Positions 6,544 through 13,811 of a stretch of 17,935 bases of DNA are shown here, one piece after another; position 1 is the first letter of the stretch; each line of letters begins with the position of its first letter. The stretch spans positions 1 through 17,935 of the forward strand of contig JAHHQW010000049.1 of the NCBI GenBank assembly GCA_020026195.1, written 5' to 3'. The notes under the pieces were generated by a model. It did not search any database. It was not told the origin of the DNA and saw nothing but the letters and a program-made list of their open reading frames with translations. Source of the DNA: Prevotella sp. GTDB taxonomy: Bacteria; Bacteroidota; Bacteroidia; Bacteroidales; Bacteroidaceae. A program made the position numbers and the translations under genes.

Positions 6544-8930
6544 AAGATAAACTGACAACCTTTTTATCATCATATAAGGCTGCCATATTATTACTTTGTA
6601 TCTATGCCGTGATGATGGCTTCTGCCACCGTTATAGAGAAATATCACGGCACAGATACAGCAAAGGCTCTGATTTATTATTCGCCTCTTTTTGTGCTGCT
6701 GCATGTACTTATGGTAATCAACTTTGTGTGCATATCTGTCAGAAAACATCTTTTCAGTGCAGTAAAATGGGGATATGCCCTCACACATCTCTCGATGATA
6801 GTAATTCTCATCGGTGCCATGACCACTCATGTGTTCAGTCTCGACGGAATGCTTCATCTGCGTGAAGGTGAGAGCAGCAACGTCATAATGGTGAAGAATG
6901 GCAAGACATACGAGGAACATGCTCTTCCATTCAGTGTTATGCTGAAGGATTTCACCCTTACGCGTTATCCCGGTTCGTCAAGTCCTTCATCGTACGAGAG
7001 TCTTTTACAGCTTGATGTAGATGGAAAGCAGTACGACGAATTAGTGTATATGAACCATATTCTCGACCTGAAAGGATACAGATTCTATCAGGCATCGTTC
7101 GATCAGGATGAACTCGGAAGCGTTCTTTCAGTAAGTTACGATGTTGCTGGACGACGCATAACCTACACTGGATATATGCTCCTTGCCATCGGACTGATGG
7201 GCTGCATCATTGGTCGCGGTTCACGTTTCCGTATGCTTAGCCGACGTCTTTCATCACTTAAGATAACAGCACTGCTCATAATCTCAATGTATGCGGGCAG
7301 TGATGTATATGCACAGAAACTTAATATTCCGGAGACACACGCCGAACGATTCGGAGCAATGCCGATGCAGGACCGTCACGGAAGAATTATTCCCGTGAGT
7401 ACGTTTGCGTCTGAGCTCGTACGCAAACTCAGTCTAAGGGAAACTGTAGACGGAATGAGTGACAACGAGATTCTTCTTAATATCGTTGCCGACCCCGCGT
7501 CATGGAGCACAATGCCCGTTATAATTATAGACAATGGCAGCATAAGTTCTGAAATAACGGGAGGGAAGGAAATAATATCTTATCGTGACGCCTTTGATGA
7601 AAAAGGAAACTACAAGTATGGTGCGATAATGGAGAACATCTATCAGATGGTGCCGTCAGCGCGTACTGCCGCGGATAAGGACATGATGAAACTCGATGAG
7701 AAGATAAACATCCTTCATCAGTTGTTCAATTTCCAGCTGCTGCGACTGTTTCCTGTCCCCAACGACACGGTATCGCATCACTGGATGGCAGCAGGCGATT
7801 CCAATGCAGCACTCTCAGAAGATGACGGAACGAGAATTTTAAGTCTGTTCAACACATATCGTAGAGAAGTTCTTGATGCATCGTTGTCAGGCAGCTGGAC
7901 AGCCGCTGACAGTGCCCTTACTGAAATACAGAACTATCAGATGCAGAATCTCAGCGGACTGAAGATAGACCGTGACCGTCTGGATGCCGAATGTTCTTAT
8001 AACAGTTTCAATGCACTCTCTGTATCAAAACGCCTGTACTTTATCTTTGGCGGAATATTACTTCTGCTGTCATTACTGTCGATAAAGAACCAGAAAGCGG
8101 TAAGATACATAAAGACAATATGTGTGGCAGCCGTGATTACAGGTCTGTGCCTTCATGCCTGGAGTCTTGCCATGCGCGGATATCTCTCCGGACACGTACC
8201 CTGGAGCAATGCCTACGAAACAATGGTATTGCTGTCATGGTTGTCCGTTTTCGGAGGAATGCTGTTTGCACGTCGCAGTTTCACAGCCTTTGCACTCTCT
8301 GTGCTCTTAGGCGGAATAACACTCTTTGTTTCTGGTCTTAACTGGATGGATCCGGAGATAACCCCGTTAGTGCCCGTGCTGAAGTCACCGTGGCTCATGC
8401 TTCATGTAGCAACGATAATGGCAGCATACGGTTTTTACGGACTCAGCTGTATGGTAGCTACCACGAACCTTGTGTCGATGGCAATGCGCAATGCAGACAA
8501 TGCAGAAAAGATTGACGGCAGTATCAGTCGTCTTACAATAGTAAACGAAATGGCCCTTATCATCGGAACAGCACTCATGATGATAGGAATATTCCTCGGT
8601 GCCGTGTGGGCAAACGAGTCGTGGGGCCGTTACTGGAGCTGGGACCCGAAGGAAACATGGGCACTCATCACGGCGGTGATTTATGCAGTAGTGCTGCATC
8701 TGCGCTGGTTTGAACGTAAGGAAAATAATTTCCGATTTAACCTTCTCAGTCAACTGTCACTTCTTGCAGTGCTTATGACATATTTCGGCGTAAACTATCT
8801 GCTCAGCGGAATGCACTCTTACGGCAACACCACCGGACTTGCAGGTATACCGATGGTTATAATTGTGCTGACAGTATTATTATTTGTAGTGCCCGGAACA
8901 GCGGCATACATAAGAAATCATAGAAGATAG
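6540..8930 (+). CDS. ccsBA: Cytochrome c biogenesis protein CcsBA (fused ResB-CcsA, System II)
   Basis: A 796-aa membrane protein that exports haem and attaches it to CXXCH cysteines of apocytochromes outside the membrane. The N-terminal ResB/CcsB part has TM segments near 10-30, 45-68, 74-95 and 210-230. A hydrophobic stretch ending in DVYAQK (near 260) leads into an external domain up to about 500. The CcsA part follows with several TM segments and the haem-binding WWD motif W695-G-x-x-W-x-W-D702. Candidate haem-handling histidines are H83, H622, H720 and H759. Spacing of the last three (98 and 39) matches what I recall for the characterised Helicobacter CcsBA. Its start overlaps the cytochrome stop, so it probably matures that cytochrome first. 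It is shorter than the epsilonproteobacterial fusions, mostly in the external linker. Confidence 0.94.
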   Translation: MKDKLTTFLSSYKAAILLLCIYAVMMASATVIEKYHGTDTAKALIYYSPLFVLLHVLMVINFVCISVRKHLFSAVKWGYALTHLSMIVILIGAMTTHVFSLDGMLHLREGESSNVIMVKNGKTYEEHALPFSVMLKDFTLTRYPGSSSPSSYESLLQLDVDGKQYDELVYMNHILDLKGYRFYQASFDQDELGSVLSVSYDVAGRRITYTGYMLLAIGLMGCIIGRGSRFRMLSRRLSSLKITALLIISMYAGSDVYAQKLNIPETHAERFGAMPMQDRHGRIIPVSTFASELVRKLSLRETVDGMSDNEILLNIVADPASWSTMPVIIIDNGSISSEITGGKEIISYRDAFDEKGNYKYGAIMENIYQMVPSARTAADKDMMKLDEKINILHQLFNFQLLRLFPVPNDTVSHHWMAAGDSNAALSEDDGTRILSLFNTYRREVLDASLSGSWTAADSALTEIQNYQMQNLSGLKIDRDRLDAECSYNSFNALSVSKRLYFIFGGILLLLSLLSIKNQKAVRYIKTICVAAVITGLCLHAWSLAMRGYLSGHVPWSNAYETMVLLSWLSVFGGMLFARRSFTAFALSVLLGGITLFVSGLNWMDPEITPLVPVLKSPWLMLHVATIMAAYGFYGLSCMVATTNLVSMAMRNADNAEKIDGSISRLTIVNEMALIIGTALMMIGIFLGAVWANESWGRYWSWDPKETWALITAVIYAVVLHLRWFERKENNFRFNLLSQLSLLAVLMTYFGVNYLLSGMHSYGNTTGLAGIPMVIIVLTVLLFVVPGTAAYIRNHRR

Positions 8931-8949
8931 GTATTAGTTATTTTTTGAG

Positions 8950-9615
8950 ATGAACTACATTTATGCACCCGGCTGTGCCCTTATGGCGTACAAGCCGCAT
9001 CTTGCCGAGCGTTTAAAAGAGATTATAGAGAAGAAATACGGCAAGATGGAAACAATTCTTACATGCTGCTTTGACAAACCTTCGCTGCCTGCGGATACAT
9101 GCGTTATAACACCGTGTGCCACATGTGCGGAGATGTATGCAAAGATGGAAGATTGTACCTCTGTATGTTTCCTTAACGACCTTGCAGAAGATGCCGACTT
9201 CCCATTTCCCGATTACGGAGGAATGGAAATGAGCATACAGGACACCTGTTCGGCACGCAAGCAGCCGGAAGTACTTGAGGCAGTACGTAAAATATTACAG
9301 CGAATGAACATCACACTTGTAGAACCACAGTTTACCGGCAGATGCGCACGCTGCTGCGGTCAGGTGTTTTATGGCAAGATGGATGAGGCTAAGGTAGAGG
9401 CAAATATGAAGAAACGTGCCGATGAAATGCCGTGTCAGGATGTTGTGGTGTACTGCTCTTCGTGTATCATGAGCATGACAGTTGGCGGACGTCATCCACG
9501 ATTCATACTCGACCTGATATTTGGTGAACCTACAGATATGGAAAAGATTACTCCTACAAAGTGGAATAACTGTCTTGCAGCGTTCAGGGCAGATCACAGA
9601 CATACTGAGAAGTAA
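8950..9615 (+). CDS. CCG-domain (HdrB-like) cysteine-rich redox protein
   Basis: A 221-aa soluble protein with no signal peptide or membrane segment, so probably cytosolic. It has two cysteine-rich (CCG) modules. The second, complete one is C100, C135-C136-G, and C169-x2-C172 (spacings 34 and 32), as in heterodisulfide reductase subunit B, LutA/LldE and GlpC, where it binds an unusual [4Fe-4S] cluster or a redox cofactor. The first is compact: C9, C39-C40, C56-x2-C59. Further cysteines at 51, 69, 73, 132 and 162 raise the total well above the minimum. It is the last gene of the operon, 19 nt after ccsBA. It may pass electrons between a cytosolic donor and the membrane, but no partner subunit with ferredoxin-type clusters is encoded here. 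The annotation level is a domain call, not a known enzyme. Confidence 0.85.
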   Translation: MNYIYAPGCALMAYKPHLAERLKEIIEKKYGKMETILTCCFDKPSLPADTCVITPCATCAEMYAKMEDCTSVCFLNDLAEDADFPFPDYGGMEMSIQDTCSARKQPEVLEAVRKILQRMNITLVEPQFTGRCARCCGQVFYGKMDEAKVEANMKKRADEMPCQDVVVYCSSCIMSMTVGGRHPRFILDLIFGEPTDMEKITPTKWNNCLAAFRADHRHTEK

Positions 9616-9755
9616 TTATAAGGCAGTGGGGTAACTTGTTTTAACTGTTCCTTTTTCGTTATTCGGAAATAATTTGTTTATCGTTTGAAATACGCGATTG
9701 CTTTTTTAATGCCTGTTTGCAGGTATGAAAGCATCTGCGTAATTATATCAACTGA

Positions 9756-9802
9756 CAATCTCACGTAAGTTCATAAACAGCTATACGTGAGATTGCAAAC
9801 TT
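9756..9802 (+). terminator. Probable terminator hairpin of the cytochrome operon
   Basis: CAATCTCACGTA (9756-9767) and TACGTGAGATTG (9784-9795) form a perfect 12-bp stem with a 16-nt loop, followed by CAAACTTTTAT. It lies 140 nt after the last gene of the operon. The large loop and distance make this less certain than the others. A protein-binding inverted repeat is the alternative. Confidence 0.55.
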
Positions 9803-10102
9803 TTATATGTGTGTTTGTTATCAGACAACCACATAAACACAGCAGATAAAAGACTTGAAATAATACTTCCCTTAAGTGTAAGTCATAAAAGCAATAGAAT
9901 ATTCTGTTCCACGGATGCAGATGAATAGAAATTTATTCTTAAATGCTTACAAAGCTTTTCTGTGTGCTTTAAAATGTCAGTTGATTATTTTCAATAAAAC
10001 AGTGGTAAATAAGCGAAAGATATTTCATGTCAGGCAATCCGTAAAAGTGCAAATAAGCATCGTCAGCATCGGTGACTACAATATTTATTCTTACCGCATA
10101 AT

Positions 10103-10144
10103 CTTGTGAAATAGATATATATTGATTAATTTTGCAGCCGTAAA
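10103..10144 (+). promoter_or_regulatory. Promoter within the gene-poor spacer
   Basis: CTTG (10103-10106) and TAATTTTG (10127-10134) are separated by 20 nt. The 18-mer TAATTTTGCAGCCGTAAA is identical to the one upstream of the alcohol dehydrogenase (1667-1684). It would start transcription near 10140, more than 500 nt before the next confident gene, so its product may be a non-coding RNA or a long leader. Confidence 0.55.
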
Positions 10145-10655
10145 AGGTATAACATGGATACATCATTCCACATTTTAAACATTTTATTTGTTAACTGGAC
10201 CACCAGAGGTTCTTCCGGACGTTCACTGTAACAGTGCGCTCATACATGCATATTTGCTTGTGGATAGAGCAGGTAAGACTCTTTATTTATTTCAACCGAC
10301 AGCATGGTGCAGCGCGTAGTAATGAGAATAAAGGAAAAACGATTCAGTCGCGGTAAACAGAGAGGAAAGTGCCAGTTTCCGAAATCGGCTTAATTGTCGA
10401 TTTATAAGATTCAATTACAGATTCATTTGTTTTCACCTTGTTCTAACTTGTGTCGCAACCAGTTTTATCACAGCTTTACGTTTTGTTATGATGCATAATC
10501 TTGCAGACAGAAAAAACAATACTGTCATAGTCTGTAAAGTTAGAAGGTAGATATGTGTACGAAGTTAAATCGAAAGATTTAGTTTTATATGAGAAAGTCT
10601 ATGGAACAAGGTAACATCGTAAAAGTATGCCGCAGAATGTTAAATATTAAATGTG

Positions 10656-12005
10656 ATGTTCAGTACAGTAAAAAAATATAAGATACATTATAAATCGCTC
10701 ATAGCCCTTGCCATTCCGATTATCATCGGACAGTTAGGTAACATAGTAACCGGATTTGCCGACACCATAATGGTGGGACAGCACTCAACAGGAGAACTTG
10801 CCGCGGCATCGTTCGTGAACAATGTAATAAATGCATTCATCGTCCTCGGTACAGGCTTCTCGTTCAGCATCATTCCGCTGATAGGCGAGAACCTTGCAAA
10901 AGAACGTTTTCAGACAATAGGAGGGTGGATAAAGAATGGTATTGTGGCAAACATTTCTACCACAGTGCTGATAATGGCAATACTTGCTGTGATATATCTT
11001 AATCTCGATATGCTCGACCAGCCTGAAGACATCATGCCGCTCATCAGGCCTTATTATATAGTAACGTTCATATCAGTAATATTCGTGATGCTTGCCAACA
11101 CATTCCGTCAGTTTGTAGAGGGAATAGGTAATCCTTCGGTGTCTATGTGGATACTTCTTATAGGAAACCTCCTTAACATCGTAGGCAACTACATACTTAT
11201 TTATGGTAAGTTCGGTGCTCCGGAGATGGGACTCTTCGGTGCAGGAATAAGTACACTTGTATCGCGCATAATAATGCTGCTTATGTTTGTCGGTGTGTTT
11301 ATGTGGCGTCGCAGCTACGCAGCCTACCGCGAAGGTTTCAGTAAAGAACCACTGACAAAGAAAGCGTGGAAACAGCTGAACTCCATAGGATGGCCCATTG
11401 CCATGCAGCAGGGACTTGAGGCAGGAACATTCTGTCTTACAGCCATTATGGTGGGATGGCTCGGAAGTATGCAGCTTGCAGCACACCAGGTAGTGATAAC
11501 AATATCTACGGTAAGTTTCACGACATACCTCGGACTTGGTTCGGCAGCTGCAATACGTGCAAGTTATTTTAAGGGCATGAACGACTGGAAGATGGTGCGT
11601 AACATAACTGTCTCTGGTGTTCACATAGCACTGATGATAGCAGTGATAGTATGTACCACGCTATTCCTCATAAAAGATTTCTTAGGATACATGTTTACCG
11701 ACGATGCAGAAGTTAATGCAATAGTAATAACGCTGCTGCCTATACTTATGCTCTATCAGATAGGCGACTGCATACAGATAGTGCTTACCAACGTTCTCAG
11801 AGGACTTGCCGACGTAAGAATTATTATGTGGATATCACTCTTTGCATATTTTGTGATAGCAATACCAGCAGGCTACTGGTGCGGTTTCAAGTTTGGCATG
11901 GGCATAGCCGGAATATGGCTTGCATATCCTATCGGATTTGTATGTTCGGTACTGATGCTCGGATTCAGAATGAAGCATCTGCTAAATAAGAATATCCAGT
12001 ATTAA
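10656..12005 (+). CDS. MATE-family multidrug/cation efflux transporter
   Basis: A 449-aa polytopic inner-membrane protein with about 12 predicted TM segments, the usual length and layout for MATE (NorM-like) exporters. These use a Na+ or H+ gradient to expel cationic compounds. The first helix region reads IPIIIGQLGNIVTG, followed by FADTIMVG and GELAAASF, which is the family signature of helix 1 and the following loop. The second half repeats the pattern with IGWPIAMQQGLEAGTF and QLAAHQVV. ATG 10656 is chosen. A GTG immediately before it (10653) would add one codon and cannot be excluded. The substrate cannot be predicted. It is separated from the nucleoside kinase gene by 70 nt that carry a new promoter, so the two are at least partly independent. 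Confidence 0.92.
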   Translation: MFSTVKKYKIHYKSLIALAIPIIIGQLGNIVTGFADTIMVGQHSTGELAAASFVNNVINAFIVLGTGFSFSIIPLIGENLAKERFQTIGGWIKNGIVANISTTVLIMAILAVIYLNLDMLDQPEDIMPLIRPYYIVTFISVIFVMLANTFRQFVEGIGNPSVSMWILLIGNLLNIVGNYILIYGKFGAPEMGLFGAGISTLVSRIIMLLMFVGVFMWRRSYAAYREGFSKEPLTKKAWKQLNSIGWPIAMQQGLEAGTFCLTAIMVGWLGSMQLAAHQVVITISTVSFTTYLGLGSAAAIRASYFKGMNDWKMVRNITVSGVHIALMIAVIVCTTLFLIKDFLGYMFTDDAEVNAIVITLLPILMLYQIGDCIQIVLTNVLRGLADVRIIMWISLFAYFVIAIPAGYWCGFKFGMGIAGIWLAYPIGFVCSVLMLGFRMKHLLNKNIQY

Positions 12006-12032
12006 AAGTACGAAAGTTTGGAAAGTACGAAA
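12005..12032 (+). repeat. Tandem 11-bp direct repeat at the nucleoside kinase promoter
   Basis: AAAGTACGAAA occurs at 12005-12015 and again at 12022-12032, with a 17-nt period. The -33 box TTTG (12017-12020) lies in the gap between the copies. The position suggests a binding site for a regulator, which is inferred. Confidence 0.5.
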
Positions 12033-12048
12033 TTTGTTGATAATTTTG
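12017..12048 (+). promoter_or_regulatory. Promoter of the TGS-nucleoside kinase gene
   Basis: TTTG (12017-12020) and TAATTTTG (12041-12048) are 20 nt apart, a perfect match to both boxes. The predicted start is near 12054, with about 20 nt of leader before the ATG at 12076. It begins 12 nt after the stop codon of the MATE gene. Confidence 0.8.
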
Positions 12049-12075
12049 CGATATATAAGTTAGTATCAAGACACT

Positions 12076-13740
12076 ATGATTAAAATATTCTGCGTAAACA
12101 CACAGACAACAGAAGAGTTTGAAGAAGGCACGTCACTCATCGACATGCTTCCTAAATTTAAGTTCGAACAGCCTTATCCCATACTGTCGGCTAAGGTAAA
12201 CAATGTAAGCCAGGGACTGAAATACCGCGCCTTTAACAGTCGTCAGGTTGAGTTCCTCGATTATCGTTCGTATCTCGGACGCAGCGTGTACTGTAACTCT
12301 CTCTGTTTCCTTCTGTTCAAGGCCATTAAGGATATTTATCCCAACAGTAAGGTTGTTATAAAACGTCCTATCTCCAAGGGCTATTTCTGTTCTGTTGATA
12401 AGGGTGACGGAACACAGCTTACGGAAGAACAGCTCGAAGAAGTTCGTAAGCGTATGCGTCATCTCGTGGATAAAGATATTCCTTTCCGCCGTTATGAGGT
12501 AAGACAGGAAGAGGCCATAGAACTGTTTACCAAACTCGGATATGAGGATAAGGTAAAACTGCTGAGAAGTGTCAATGACGTTTACGTAAACTATTATGCG
12601 TTAGGAAGTACTATAGACTATTATTACGATGCCCTGCTGTCAAGTACCGGATACATGAAAGTGTGGAGTCTTACGATGTATCGCGGCGGACTTCTGCTCA
12701 GAGTACCCGACAGACATCATCCGGAGGAGCTTGCTCCGTTCTTCGAACAGCCTAAGACATTCGATGTGTTTGCAGAGACATCCAAGTGGAATAAAATCAT
12801 GGGACTGTCTAACGTGGGCGACGTGAACCTTGAGTGTGCCCGTGGCGAGGCTTCCGACCTTATTAAGGTGGCTGAGGCTTTGCAGGAAAAGAAAATAGTG
12901 CAGATAGCCGAAGAGATTAATCGAAGGGTTCATTCTGAAACACCTGTGAAGATAGTTCTCATCACCGGACCGAGCAGCAGCGGCAAGTCTACATTCTGTA
13001 AGCGTCTCAGCATTCAGCTTAAGGCGTGCGGTCTGCATCCCATATCATTCTCTACTGACGACTATTTCGTAAACCGTCTTGATACTCCTAAACTTCCCGA
13101 TGGCTCGTACGACTTTGATAATTTCGACACCGTGGACCATGAGTATTTGCAGAACGACATCATCAGACTGATGAAAGGCGAAACCGTGGAAGTGCCCGAA
13201 TATAATTTTAAGACGGGTATACGTGAGATGAACGGAAAGAAACTGAAACTGGAGGAGGGTATGGTTCTGCTTGTGGAAGGTATTCATGCACTGAATCCGA
13301 AACTTACCGACCGTCTGCCGGAGTCTTGTAAATATAGAGTATTCATTAATACAATAACAAGTATTTCGTTAGACGACCATAACTGCATTCCGACAAGCGA
13401 TAACCGACTTCTGCGCCGCATAATGCGTGATTACAATAAGGGTGCATTTACTGCCCGCGAGTCAATTGCCAACTGGCCTAACGTACGACGTGCCGAAGTT
13501 AAGTGGATATATCGTTTTCAGGAGAATGCCGACGTAATGTTCAATTCTACCTATATCCTTGAGTTTGCCGTACTTCGTTCGCATGCCGAACAGATACTGA
13601 TGACCGTACCGAAGAACTGTCCCGAATACAGTGATGCACACCGCTTACAGAAATTCCTTAATTACTTTACGCCTGTATCAGACAAGGACATCCCGTCAAC
13701 ATCACTTATCAGAAGTTTTATTGGCGGCAGCAATCTGTAA
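12076..13740 (+). CDS. TGS-domain nucleoside (uridine-type) kinase
   Basis: A 554-aa fusion. Residues 1 to about 60 resemble a TGS domain (ubiquitin-like fold seen in ThrRS and SpoT). Residues about 70-230 resemble the second additional domain of threonyl/alanyl-tRNA synthetases, including GYFCSVD and the following TEEQLEEV segment. From about 290 it is a uridine kinase/phosphoribulokinase-type P-loop enzyme with Walker A GPSSSGKST (298-306), then FSTDDYFVNR and the substrate-loop region YDFDNFDTVDH, and VEGIHALN. The expected reaction is ATP-dependent phosphorylation of a nucleoside such as uridine. The tRNA-synthetase-like N-terminus is known from Bacteroidetes and Firmicutes kinases of this type, with no function I can name. 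It is monocistronic, with its own promoter and a perfect terminator hairpin. Confidence 0.9.
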   Translation: MIKIFCVNTQTTEEFEEGTSLIDMLPKFKFEQPYPILSAKVNNVSQGLKYRAFNSRQVEFLDYRSYLGRSVYCNSLCFLLFKAIKDIYPNSKVVIKRPISKGYFCSVDKGDGTQLTEEQLEEVRKRMRHLVDKDIPFRRYEVRQEEAIELFTKLGYEDKVKLLRSVNDVYVNYYALGSTIDYYYDALLSSTGYMKVWSLTMYRGGLLLRVPDRHHPEELAPFFEQPKTFDVFAETSKWNKIMGLSNVGDVNLECARGEASDLIKVAEALQEKKIVQIAEEINRRVHSETPVKIVLITGPSSSGKSTFCKRLSIQLKACGLHPISFSTDDYFVNRLDTPKLPDGSYDFDNFDTVDHEYLQNDIIRLMKGETVEVPEYNFKTGIREMNGKKLKLEEGMVLLVEGIHALNPKLTDRLPESCKYRVFINTITSISLDDHNCIPTSDNRLLRRIMRDYNKGAFTARESIANWPNVRRAEVKWIYRFQENADVMFNSTYILEFAVLRSHAEQILMTVPKNCPEYSDAHRLQKFLNYFTPVSDKDIPSTSLIRSFIGGSNL

Positions 13741-13760
13741 AGATATTACAATATAATGAG

Positions 13761-13794
13761 AAATCCCTGATAAACTGTTTTATCAGGGATTTTC
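13761..13794. terminator. Bidirectional terminator between convergent genes
   Basis: A perfect 14-bp stem, AAATCCCTGATAAA (13761-13774) with TTTATCAGGGATTT (13779-13792), and the 4-nt loop CTGT. The A/T-rich ends give a T run on the plus strand (ATTTT) and a partial one on the minus strand. It sits between the stop codons of the nucleoside kinase (13740, plus) and the receiver protein (13812, minus) and can serve both. Confidence 0.9.
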
Positions 13795-13811
13795 CGTATG
13801 TGTAAGTATCT

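Larger units (their letters stand above)
9616..10655. other. 1-kb gene-poor spacer between the cytochrome operon and the MATE gene
   Basis: No ORF here has convincing protein character; the 64-codon frame at 9915-10109 is low-complexity and unrecognised. The left part has an imperfect hairpin (9696-9735) and a perfect 12-bp hairpin (9756-9795). A promoter sits at 10103-10134. Downstream of it are two very short ORFs, 25 codons (10154-10231) and 36 codons (10246-10356), and an 8-bp hairpin at 10382-10403. A second -7-like sequence, TAATCTTG (10496-10503), lies nearer to the MATE gene. The region could hold a small RNA, a long 5' leader, or decayed sequence. Confidence 0.55.

Noticed and set aside
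9915..10109. A 64-codon plus-strand frame in the gene-poor spacer.
   Set aside because: There is no recognisable motif, the composition is like non-coding AT-rich DNA, and it overlaps the promoter at 10103-10134.
10330..10380. GAGGAAAGTGCC resembles the conserved GAGGAAAGTCC of RNase P RNA.
   Set aside because: One short match only. The other conserved RNase P elements (the paired 3' strand of P4 and the ACAGAA region) are not found at suitable distances and the surrounding sequence does not fold in an obvious P-RNA pattern.
11073..11624. A 183-codon open frame on the minus strand within the MATE gene.
   Set aside because: It is fully inside a confident membrane-protein gene and its translation is low in hydrophobic structure and rich in Cys, His and Tyr, typical of a shadow frame.
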